From an uncultured Brevundimonas sp. (GTDB taxonomy: Bacteria > Pseudomonadota > Alphaproteobacteria > Caulobacterales > Caulobacteraceae): DNA of 7,061 nt. Both the position numbers and the translations under genes were made by a program. The DNA is taken from NCBI GenBank assembly GCA_946885435.1, contig CAMPGL010000111.1, forward strand, positions 1 to 7,061. The letters run 5' to 3'. Positions 1 to 7,061 of the stretch are shown here, in pieces; positions within the stretch are counted from its first letter, which is position 1, and each line of letters begins with the position of its first letter. The notes below the pieces were generated by a model, which saw nothing but the letters and a program-made list of their open reading frames with translations, had not been told where the DNA came from and ran no database searches.

Positions 1-118
1 GGTCGGCCTGACCCCCGAGGAGGTCCTGCCGCCCAGCCTGCTGGAAGAGGAAGCCGAGGCGACCACCGAGGACGTGGCGGAGGAAACCGCGACCCCGGCC
101 GAGCCGGACGCCTCCTAA
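1..118 (+). CDS. C-terminus of an unidentified protein with an acidic tail (partial, 5' end outside window)
   Basis: An open frame enters from the left edge, with its first full codon at position 2, and ends at a TAA at 116-118. It gives 38 visible residues. The tail is rich in Glu, Ala, Thr and Pro, with 12 acidic residues of 38 and no hydrophobic stretch, so it looks like a disordered acidic C-terminal extension rather than a folded domain. Codons are strongly GC-ending, as in the neighbouring genes, which supports real coding. The gene is convergent with the methionine operon, and its stop lies 3 nt from the left arm of an inverted-repeat element. No family can be named from so short a tail, and the function is unknown. 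Confidence 0.6.
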   Translation, partial: VGLTPEEVLPPSLLEEEAEATTEDVAEETATPAEPDAS

Positions 119-121
119 GGC

Positions 122-173
122 CCCTTCTCCCCTTGCGGGAGAAGGTGTCATGCGCAGCATGACAGATGAGGGG
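122..173 (+). repeat. Left arm of the inverted-repeat element
   Basis: The first hairpin is at 123-145 (9-bp stem, loop CTTGC). The second is at 146-164, with stem TGTCATGC/GCATGACA (8 bp) and loop GCA. The arm ends with the inner block GATGAGGGG. Read on the plus strand, this follows directly after the upstream gene's stop and could fold at the 3' end of its transcript. Confidence 0.75.
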
Positions 174-238
174 TCGCGCCGGCGATTCCGCTTCTGAGGT
201 TAGGACAGCGGCACCGCTTGACCGAGAGGGCTCGTCGA

Positions 239-290
239 CCCCTCATCCGACCCGCTTCGCGGCCCACCTTCTCCCGCAAGGGGAGAAGGG
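239..290 (-). repeat. Right arm of the inverted-repeat element
   Basis: The 9-bp hairpin is at 267-289, with loop GCAAG on the plus strand. The second hairpin is at 252-262 (CCGC/GCGG stem, 3-nt loop) and has a different sequence from its counterpart in the left arm. On the minus strand this lies 3 nt past the metH stop codon, so it would form the first structure in the 3' untranslated region of the methionine operon transcript. Confidence 0.75.
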
Positions 291-293
291 AAT

Positions 294-2957
<2,664 letters not shown>

Positions 2958-2958
2958 C

Positions 2959-4026
2959 TCAGGCTACCAATTCAAACGGTTCTAGGCCGCTCAGCCGCAT
3001 GGCCACCGGCCGGTCCGGGACCTGGCGCGGCGGAACCCCGGCGACCTCCTCGGCCACGTGCCGGATGTGATCCGGTGTCGTGCCGCAGCAGCCGCCGACG
3101 ATGTTGACGAGGCCCGACTTGGCCCACTCCTCCAGGAAGTGCGCGGTCTCGTGCGGCCGCTCGTCGTACTGGCCCATGGCGTTGGGCAGGCCGGCGTTGG
3201 GATAGGCCGCGACCAGGGTGTCGGCCACCCGGCTCAACTCGGCGATGAACGGCCGCATCAGCTCCGCCCCCAGCGCGCAGTTGAAGCCCACCGCGAACGG
3301 CTTGGCGTGGCGCACGCTGTTCCAGAAGGCCTCCGCCGTCTGGCCGGACAGGGTCCGGCCGGATCGGTCGGTGATCGTGCCCGAGATCCAGATCGGCAGG
3401 GGCTCATAGCCCTCGTCCTCGAGGTCCTTGATCGCCTTGATCGCGGTCTTGCAGTTCAGGGTGTCGGTGATGGTCTCGATGAGGAAGAGGTGCACCCCGC
3501 CCTCGTGGAGCGCCCGAACCTGCTGGCGGTAGGCCTCATAGACCTGGTCGAAGGTCACCAGCCGCGCGCCCGGGTCGTTCACATCCGAGGACATGGACAG
3601 CATCTTGTTCAGCGGCCCGATCGAGCCGGCGGCGAAGCGCGGCTTGTGCGGCTCTTTCTCGGTCCAGCGGTCGGCGGCGGCGCGGGCGAGCTTGGCGCCC
3701 TCCAGGTTGATGTCCCAGACGGCCTGGTCGTCGAGCTTGTAGTCGTCCTGGGCGATGGTGGTGGCCGAGAAAGTGTTGGTCTCGGAGATGTCCGCGCCGG
3801 CCGCGAAATAGGCGTCATGAAGCTCGGCCACGATATCCGGCCGGGTCAGACACAGGATGTCGTTGTTGCCCTTCATCTGGCCGTTGTGACCGGCGAAGCG
3901 TTCGCCGCGATAGTCCGCCTCGGCCAGGCCTCGCGCCTGGAACATCACGCCCCACGAGCCGTCGAGCACGAGGATGCGCTCGCGCGCGGCGGCGTGCAGC
4001 TGTTGGATGCGCTCGGCCCGGCTCAT
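2959..4026 (-). CDS. metH: Homocysteine S-methyltransferase domain of split methionine synthase (N-terminal subunit)
   Basis: This 355-residue protein matches only the N-terminal homocysteine-binding TIM barrel of MetH. It begins with the family's RILVLDG block (17-23), followed by GERF and KGNND, then ADISETNTF (78-86), [16 protein letters not shown] (215-230) and PNAGLPNA (276-283). The three zinc-binding cysteines that activate homocysteine are all present: Cys250 in GFNCALG, and Cys313 and Cys314 in GGCCGTTP. Their spacing equals that of E. coli Cys247/310/311. The protein ends at RLSGLEP plus five residues, the linker position where full-length MetH runs on into the pterin domain. It lacks the folate and cobalamin modules, so it needs the next gene's product as methyl donor. 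The ATG at 4026 overlaps the metF stop (ATGA), with GGGAGG 7 nt upstream. A longer frame reaching 4248 exists but would run through metF and has non-MetH sequence. The two subunits total 1242 residues, close to the 1227 of E. coli MetH. Confidence 0.95.
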   Translation of the reverse strand: MSRAERIQQLHAAARERILVLDGSWGVMFQARGLAEADYRGERFAGHNGQMKGNNDILCLTRPDIVAELHDAYFAAGADISETNTFSATTIAQDDYKLDDQAVWDINLEGAKLARAAADRWTEKEPHKPRFAAGSIGPLNKMLSMSSDVNDPGARLVTFDQVYEAYRQQVRALHEGGVHLFLIETITDTLNCKTAIKAIKDLEDEGYEPLPIWISGTITDRSGRTLSGQTAEAFWNSVRHAKPFAVGFNCALGAELMRPFIAELSRVADTLVAAYPNAGLPNAMGQYDERPHETAHFLEEWAKSGLVNIVGGCCGTTPDHIRHVAEEVAGVPPRQVPDRPVAMRLSGLEPFELVA

Positions 4027-4958
4027 TGCACGGCCTCCCGCACGCCCAGCACCCGGCAGATGGCGTAGACCAGGTCCGCCCGGTTCAGGGTGTAGAAGTG
4101 GAAGTCCTCGAACCCCTCCTCCTGAAGCCGCGCGCAGGTCTCGGCCGCGACCGAGGCCGCCAGCAGCCGGCGGGTGTCCGGATCGTCGTCCAGGCCCTCG
4201 AAGTGGCCTTCCAGCCAGGCCGGAATGCTCGCCCCGCAGGAACCGCACATCCGCTTCAGCCCCGCGAAGTTCGACACCGGCATCACGCCGGGCACCAGCG
4301 GAATGGTCACGCCCGCCGCTCGTACCCGGTCGCGGAAGCGCAGGAAGGCGTCCATGTCGAAGAAGAACTGGCTGACCGCGCGCGTCGCGCCGGCGTCGAC
4401 CTTCGCCTTCAGCACGTCGATGTCGTGGTCCAGCGAGGGGCTCTCCGGATGCTTCTCCGGGTAGACCCCGACGGTGATGTCGAATCCGCCGACGCGGCTG
4501 ATGGCCTGGGTCAGCTCGGTCGCGTTCGCATAGCCGTCCGCGCGCGGCGTATAGACCCCGCCGATCCCGGCCCCACCGGGCGGATCGCCGCGCAGGGCCA
4601 CGATGTGCCGCACACCCGCGTCCTTGTATTCGCGGATGACCTGGTCGACTTCGTCCCGGCTGGCTTCCACGCAGGTCAGGTGGGCGGCGGGCCTAAGCGT
4701 CGTCTCTTCCAGGATGCGCTGCACCGTCCGGTGCGTCCGCTCGCGCGTCGAACCCCCGGCTCCATAGGTCACCGAGACGAACGACGGGTTCAGCGGCTCC
4801 AGCCGGCGGATCGCCTGCCACAGGTTCTCTTCCGCCTGGTCGGTTTTGGGCGGGAAGAACTCGAAGGAGACATTGACCGGATTGCGCGTCGCCCCGGCCC
4901 GGGCGACCGGACCGAGCGGCGACAGCAACAGCGCGCGGGCTTCGGCGAGCGTGGCCAT
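4023..4958 (-). CDS. metF: 5,10-methylenetetrahydrofolate reductase
   Basis: This 311-residue cytosolic flavoenzyme reduces 5,10-methylene-THF to 5-methyl-THF, the methyl donor for the adjacent methionine synthase. The family landmarks are present in order: SFEFFPPKT (31-39), where Glu33 corresponds to the catalytic Glu28 of E. coli MetF; FVSVTYGAGG (60-69); AHLTC (92-96); RHIVALRGDPP (117-127), with Asp125 equivalent to the FAD-contacting Asp120; QFFFD (197-201); IPLVPGVMPVSN (219-230); and HFYTLNRADL (287-296). Length is normal for the bacterial family, with a slightly longer N-terminus. The ATG is 1 nt after the stop of the regulator gene and has AGGAG 8 nt upstream. The 3' end overlaps the start of the next gene by 4 nt. 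Both arrangements imply coupled translation within one operon. Confidence 0.97.
   Translation of the reverse strand: MATLAEARALLLSPLGPVARAGATRNPVNVSFEFFPPKTDQAEENLWQAIRRLEPLNPSFVSVTYGAGGSTRERTHRTVQRILEETTLRPAAHLTCVEASRDEVDQVIREYKDAGVRHIVALRGDPPGGAGIGGVYTPRADGYANATELTQAISRVGGFDITVGVYPEKHPESPSLDHDIDVLKAKVDAGATRAVSQFFFDMDAFLRFRDRVRAAGVTIPLVPGVMPVSNFAGLKRMCGSCGASIPAWLEGHFEGLDDDPDTRRLLAASVAAETCARLQEEGFEDFHFYTLNRADLVYAICRVLGVREAVQ
4034..4039 (-). promoter_or_regulatory. Ribosome binding site of the homocysteine-domain gene
   Basis: GGGAGG on the minus strand lies 7 nt before the ATG at 4026, inside the end of metF. It fixes the start at 4026 and argues against the longer reading frame that begins further upstream. 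Confidence 0.75.
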
Positions 4959-4959
4959 C

Positions 4960-5922
4960 TCAGGCGCTCCTGCGCGCGGCGGCGGCGGGCCGCTCGCCCG
5001 TCCAGATGGTCACGGTCAGGCCCTCGGTGTCGGGCGGAAGCACGATCGGCGCAGTCGACCCCAGCCCCGCCTCCTGCAGCCAGCGGCCGATCTCCTGGTC
5101 GGAGAAGCCGAGACGCCGATGCTGGTGCTCGGCGCGCAGCCCCTCCAGCTCGTGCGGGGCGAAATCGACGATCAGCAGCCGCCCGCCCGGCGCCACCAGC
5201 CGCGCGGCCTCCGCCACGGCCGAGGCCGGGTCGGTCAGATAGTGCAGCACCTGGTGGACGATCACGAGGTCCGCGCTCTGCGCCGGAAGCCGCGTGGCGA
5301 AGATGTCTCCGTGGCGCAGCTCGACCTTTTCCAGCCCCGCCTGGGCGACGTTGCGCCGGGCGATGTTCAGCATCTGCTGGCTGAGATCCAGCCCCACCGA
5401 CATCTTGGCCCGCTTGCCCAGCAGCGTCAGCATCCGGCCCGACCCGGTGCCCAGGTCCACCACGCGCTCGAACGGGCCCGGCCCCGCCGCCCGCTCGATG
5501 GCGGCCTCCACGGCGGTCTCGGACACATAGAGCGACCGGATGCGGTCCCACTGCGGCGCGACCTGTTCGAAATATTCCTTGGCCGAGGCGTCGCGCTCCG
5601 CCCTCACTTCCTCCAGCCGCGCCGCGTCGCGGTCGGCGGCCGAGGCGTCCAGCAAGTCGAGCACCGCGTCCGACAGCCGCCGCACGGCCCCGTCCGCCGG
5701 CAGGCGGTAAAAGACCCAGGCCCCGTCCGGGAAGCGCTCGATCAGCCCCGCCTCGCTCATCAGCTTGAGGTGGCGCGACACGCGCGGCTGGCTCTGGTCG
5801 AGGATCCGCGCCAGCTCCATGACCGACAGCTCCTCGGCGGCGAGCAGGGCGAGGATGCGCAGGCGGGTCGGCTCACCAGCGGCGCGCAGGGCTTCGACAG
5901 CGGCGTCAGCACTCAGAGTCAT
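4960..5922 (-). CDS. sahR: SahR-like regulator: ArsR-type DNA-binding domain fused to a SAM-methyltransferase-like sensor domain
   Basis: This is a 320-residue fusion. Residues about 9-75 form an ArsR-type winged helix, with EPTRLRILALL (17-27), the recognition helix around QPRVSRHLKLMSEAGLI (45-61) and a wing near 62-73. Residues about 115-310 form a class I methyltransferase fold: motif I VVDLGTGSGR (154-163), the acidic loop GLDLS (177-181), HGDIF (204-208), ADLVIVHQVLHYL (217-229) and VAPGGRLLIVDF (243-254). The protein has no cysteine at all, and the ArsR metal-site position (ELCVC in thiolate sensors) reads ELSVM, so metal or arsenic sensing is unlikely. The architecture matches SahR, an ArsR-family repressor of SAM-cycle genes (ahcY, metH, metF, metK) whose methylase-like domain binds S-adenosylhomocysteine and is released from DNA by it. 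Its position as first gene before metF and metH, next to a palindromic operator, fits that role. Whether the second domain keeps catalytic activity cannot be told. The ATG is the first possible in-frame start, because a TAA lies ten codons upstream with no intervening start codon. Confidence 0.88.
   Translation of the reverse strand: MTLSADAAVEALRAAGEPTRLRILALLAAEELSVMELARILDQSQPRVSRHLKLMSEAGLIERFPDGAWVFYRLPADGAVRRLSDAVLDLLDASAADRDAARLEEVRAERDASAKEYFEQVAPQWDRIRSLYVSETAVEAAIERAAGPGPFERVVDLGTGSGRMLTLLGKRAKMSVGLDLSQQMLNIARRNVAQAGLEKVELRHGDIFATRLPAQSADLVIVHQVLHYLTDPASAVAEAARLVAPGGRLLIVDFAPHELEGLRAEHQHRRLGFSDQEIGRWLQEAGLGSTAPIVLPPDTEGLTVTIWTGERPAAAARRSA
4967..4971 (-). promoter_or_regulatory. Ribosome binding site of metF
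   Basis: AGGAG on the minus strand lies 8 nt before the metF ATG at 4958, within the last codons of the upstream regulator gene. It supports the chosen metF start. Confidence 0.75.
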
Positions 5923-5926
5923 GACG

Positions 5927-5948
5927 CATATAAAGATATGTTTATATG
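5927..5948. promoter_or_regulatory. Probable SahR operator (22-bp palindrome)
   Basis: Arms CATATAAA (5927-5934) and TTTATATG (5941-5948) are perfect reverse complements. The six central bases GATATG continue the symmetry except for one G/G pair (5935/5940), so 10 of 11 pairs match. The core is very close to the ATAAAGATATCTTTAT-type palindrome that I recall for SahR sites in proteobacteria. It stands out as an AT-rich island in GC-rich DNA. It ends 4 nt before the sahR ATG and overlaps the likely promoter, so bound regulator would block transcription of the whole operon. Confidence 0.82.
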
Positions 5949-5958
5949 ATTATGGCAA
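5929..5958 (-). promoter_or_regulatory. Putative promoter of the sahR-metF-metH operon, probably giving a leaderless transcript
   Basis: TTGCCA on the minus strand (5958-5953) is a reasonable -35 element. With an 18-nt spacer, an AT-rich -10 candidate TTTATA falls at 5934-5929. Transcription would then begin at or next to the sahR ATG. No Shine-Dalgarno sequence is visible in the 20 nt before that ATG, which agrees with a leaderless mRNA. The -10 match is poor (3 of 6 to TATAAT), so the exact hexamers are uncertain. The operator palindrome covers the spacer and -10 region. Confidence 0.4.
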
Positions 5959-5975
5959 GCCTGAAATGCCTGCCA
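5953..5975 (-). terminator. Weak stem-loop after the dehydrogenase gene
   Basis: On the minus strand, TGGCAGGC and GCTTGCCA pair as an 8-bp stem with one G-U pair and a 7-nt loop, a few nt after the dehydrogenase stop. It is followed by AT-rich but not T-run sequence (ATAATCATATAA), so it is at best a weak intrinsic terminator. It overlaps the proposed -35 element of the operon. Confidence 0.3.
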
Positions 5976-5978
5976 GGC

Positions 5979-6908
5979 CTAGTCCGGCACGGGCGTCCGG
6001 AGAGACTCTCCAGCGAAATGCGCCGCCAGATTTGCCAGCAACAGCATCAGCATGCCCTGCACCGCCTCGCTGGTCGCCCCGGCCGTATGCGGCGTCAGCA
6101 CCGTGTTGGGCACATCCGCCCAGCGCTCGGCCGAGGTCGGCTCCTCGGCGAAGACGTCCAGCGCCGCCTGGCCGAGCCGCCCGTCCCGGAGGGCGTCGAT
6201 CACCGCCGCCTCAGCCACCAACTGACCCCGCGCCACATTGACCAGCAGGCCGGTCGGCCCCAGCGCCTCGATCACCTCCGCGGAGATCAGACCGCGGTTT
6301 GTCTCATCCGCCTTGCAGGCGACGACCAGAATGTCCGACCCCCGCGCCAGCTCGACCAAGCCCTCGGCCCGCGGCCAGGCCAGCTCCGGCTTCTCGCGCG
6401 GTCCCCACCAGGCGACCTGCATCCGCAGGGCCGCACAGCGCTCGGCGACCGCCTGGCCGATCAGGCCCATGCCGACGATCCCGACCCGCTGATCCTTCAG
6501 CGACGGCGTGATGGTCTTGGACTCCGGCGTCCACAGCCCGGCCCTCAGATCCCGGTCGCCCGAGGCGATCGCCCGCCGCGCCGCCAGGATCAGGCCCAGC
6601 GCATGATCGGCCACGTCCTCGTGGTTCACCGCCGGCGCATGGGTGACCGGCAGCCCCCGCGCCCGGCACCAGTCCACGTCGATCCCGTCATAGCCCGAGG
6701 TGAAGCACGCGATCAGCCCGAGGTTCGGCAGGCTCTCGATCAGCGCCTTGTCGAGCGGAAACTCCCCCGCCACCACAACCGCCCCGATGGCCTGCGCGGC
6801 TTCGGCCGGCGGCCCCTCCCAGAACCGATAGACGTCGTACGTCCCCTCCAGGAACGCACTCAGCGGCGCCAGATGCCGCTGCATGATCAGGACGGCGGGC
6901 TTGGACAT
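5979..6908 (-). CDS. D-isomer-specific 2-hydroxyacid dehydrogenase (glyoxylate/hydroxypyruvate/hydroxyphenylpyruvate reductase-like)
   Basis: This 309-residue cytosolic oxidoreductase interconverts 2-ketoacids and D-2-hydroxyacids with NAD(P)H. The substrate-binding domain contains FTSGYDGID (69-77) and NHEDVADHALGLIL (95-108). The nucleotide-binding Rossmann motif is VGIVGMGLIG (142-151), with GxGxxG at 146-151. The catalytic triad is intact: Arg227 in NVARG, Glu256 in DVFAEEP and His274 in TPHTAG. After the second Rossmann strand comes WGPREK (168-173). With no acidic residue there and Arg171 and Lys173 present, NADPH may be preferred over NADH (inference). Length is normal for the family. 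The ATG at 6908 is the first possible start, since an in-frame TGA lies 13 codons upstream with no alternative start codon between. It has no Shine-Dalgarno sequence. The gene lies upstream of the methionine operon on the same strand but is separated by that operon's own promoter, so a functional link is not shown. Exact substrate is undetermined, and close paralogues in this family act on glyoxylate, hydroxypyruvate or aromatic pyruvates. Confidence 0.92.
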   Translation of the reverse strand: MSKPAVLIMQRHLAPLSAFLEGTYDVYRFWEGPPAEAAQAIGAVVVAGEFPLDKALIESLPNLGLIACFTSGYDGIDVDWCRARGLPVTHAPAVNHEDVADHALGLILAARRAIASGDRDLRAGLWTPESKTITPSLKDQRVGIVGMGLIGQAVAERCAALRMQVAWWGPREKPELAWPRAEGLVELARGSDILVVACKADETNRGLISAEVIEALGPTGLLVNVARGQLVAEAAVIDALRDGRLGQAALDVFAEEPTSAERWADVPNTVLTPHTAGATSEAVQGMLMLLLANLAAHFAGESLRTPVPD

Positions 6909-6942
6909 AGGCCGAGATATAGACCAGGTCCGGCTCGGCCTA
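6908..6942. repeat. 9-bp perfect inverted repeat spanning a stop-to-start junction
   Basis: TAGGCCGAG (6908-6916) and CTCGGCCTA (6934-6942) are perfect reverse complements separated by 17 nt. On the minus strand the repeat begins with the TAG stop of the upstream gene and ends on the A of the dehydrogenase ATG, enclosing most of the putative -10 element. It could be an operator, or an RNA hairpin in read-through transcripts. It lacks a T-run, so a terminator role is less likely. Confidence 0.55.
6916..6922 (-). promoter_or_regulatory. Putative -10 element of the dehydrogenase gene
   Basis: CTATATC on the minus strand matches most of the Caulobacter housekeeping -10 consensus as I recall it (GCTANAWC; here T replaces the leading G). 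It ends 8 nt before the A of the ATG, so transcription would start at or near the start codon and produce a leaderless mRNA. No convincing TTGACG-like -35 element was found upstream. Confidence 0.4.
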
Positions 6943-7061
6943 AATCACCCAGTCGTTGGCGGTGGGCTCCATCAGCAGGCGGTGGGGTCCGCGCTCGGAG
7001 AGCAGGGCGTCGGTGTCGGTGACGAAGGCGAAGGGGCCGGTGGGGACGGCGGCGTCGGCGT
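6940..7061 (-). CDS. C-terminus of an unidentified protein (partial, 5' end outside window)
   Basis: The minus-strand frame is open from the window edge to a TAG at 6942-6940, giving 39 residues. It has strongly GC-ending codons, like its neighbours. The visible part includes TGPFAFVTDTDALLSERGPH and ends with MEPTANDWVI, a mix of hydrophobic and charged residues that looks like a folded domain end. I do not recognise the family. The stop is 31 nt before the dehydrogenase ATG, so the two genes could be co-transcribed, although the dehydrogenase also seems to have its own promoter. Confidence 0.6.
   Translation of the reverse strand, partial: ADAAVPTGPFAFVTDTDALLSERGPHRLLMEPTANDWVI

Larger units (their letters stand above)
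122..290. repeat. REPIN-like inverted-repeat element (two 52-nt arms around a 65-nt core)
   Basis: Two 52-nt arms (122-173 and 239-290) face each other in inverted orientation. The outer 26 nt of each arm (122-147 and 265-290) are perfect reverse complements, as are the inner 9 nt (GATGAGGGG at 165-173, CCCCTCATC at 239-247). Each outer segment is itself a hairpin with a 9-bp stem, CCTTCTCCC/GGGAGAAGG, and a 5-nt loop. The 17-nt segments between outer and inner blocks differ in sequence between arms, yet each forms its own hairpin. This two-REP arrangement resembles REPINs, which are non-autonomous elements usually mobilised by RAYT transposases. No transposase is present here. The core 174-238 shows no coding potential. 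The element lies between two convergent stop codons, starting 3 nt after one and ending 3 nt before the other. Its hairpins lack a following T-run, so it could act as a bidirectional transcript-end structure but is not a canonical terminator. Confidence 0.8.

Noticed and set aside
267..289. Canonical Rho-independent terminator for metH
   Set aside because: The 9-bp GC-rich stem is real, but no T-run follows on the minus strand; GGCCGCGAAG and a further hairpin come next. It is better described as part of the repeat element.
4027..4248. Longer N-terminus for the homocysteine-domain gene, starting at 4248
   Set aside because: The extra 74 residues lie inside metF in another frame and look unlike any MetH sequence. 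The ATG at 4026 has a good ribosome binding site and gives the normal MetH N-terminus.
4026..5384. Long plus-strand open frame (452 codons) opposite metF and the regulator
   Set aside because: It is antisense to two well-recognised genes and is Arg/Pro/Ala-rich with no motifs. It is a GC-rich shadow frame.
4846..5949. Plus-strand open frame opposite the regulator gene
   Set aside because: It lies antisense to the ArsR-methyltransferase gene, has low-complexity composition and no recognisable domain. Its end runs through the operator palindrome.
5923..5978. SAM, SAH or cobalamin riboswitch before the methionine operon
   Set aside because: The gap is only 56 nt, is mostly occupied by the operator and promoter, and shows none of the conserved riboswitch cores. 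A leaderless mRNA would leave no room for one.
5946..7022. Plus-strand open frame (358 codons) opposite the dehydrogenase
   Set aside because: It is the complement of a gene with an intact Rossmann motif and catalytic triad. The translation is rich in Arg, Pro, Gly and Gln and carries no motif.

Overview
The window is high-GC alphaproteobacterial chromosomal DNA, most likely from Caulobacterales (Caulobacter, Brevundimonas or Phenylobacterium). The reasons are the strong GC bias at third codon positions, methionine synthase split into two genes, start codons without Shine-Dalgarno sequences, and a GC-rich inverted-repeat element of a kind I associate with these genomes. The taxon is inferred from gene content and style; no marker gene is present.

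Layout from left to right. Positions 1-118 hold the acidic C-terminus of an unidentified plus-strand gene. Positions 119-293 are a convergent intergenic gap filled almost exactly by a 169-bp inverted-repeat (REPIN-like) element. Positions 294-5922 are a four-gene minus-strand operon, transcribed right to left: an ArsR-type regulator fused to a methyltransferase-like domain (sahR-like), metF, the homocysteine-binding part of MetH, and the rest of MetH (folate, cobalamin and AdoMet-reactivation domains). Positions 5923-5978 carry the operon's promoter and operator region. Positions 5979-6908 encode an NAD(P)-dependent D-2-hydroxyacid dehydrogenase (minus). Positions 6940-7061 hold the C-terminus of an unidentified minus-strand gene.

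The operon forms a self-contained methionine and SAM-cycle unit. MetF makes 5-methyl-tetrahydrofolate. The two MetH polypeptides together move that methyl group through cobalamin to homocysteine. The regulator probably senses S-adenosylhomocysteine, the SAM-cycle by-product. A near-perfect AT-rich 22-bp palindrome lies 4 nt upstream of the regulator's start codon and very probably is its operator, so the operon would be autoregulated. The genes are packed with gaps of 1 nt, a 4-nt overlap, and 1 nt, which indicates translational coupling.

The points most worth a second look are: the MetH split, where the second half starts at a TTG one base after the first half's stop, with no ribosome binding site and in the +1 frame; the operator overlapping an apparently leaderless promoter; the two-arm repeat whose variable segments differ in sequence but keep a hairpin; and a perfect 9-bp inverted repeat reaching into the dehydrogenase start codon. 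I see no phage, CRISPR, insertion sequence, tRNA or rRNA, and no evidence of a wholly new multi-gene system.
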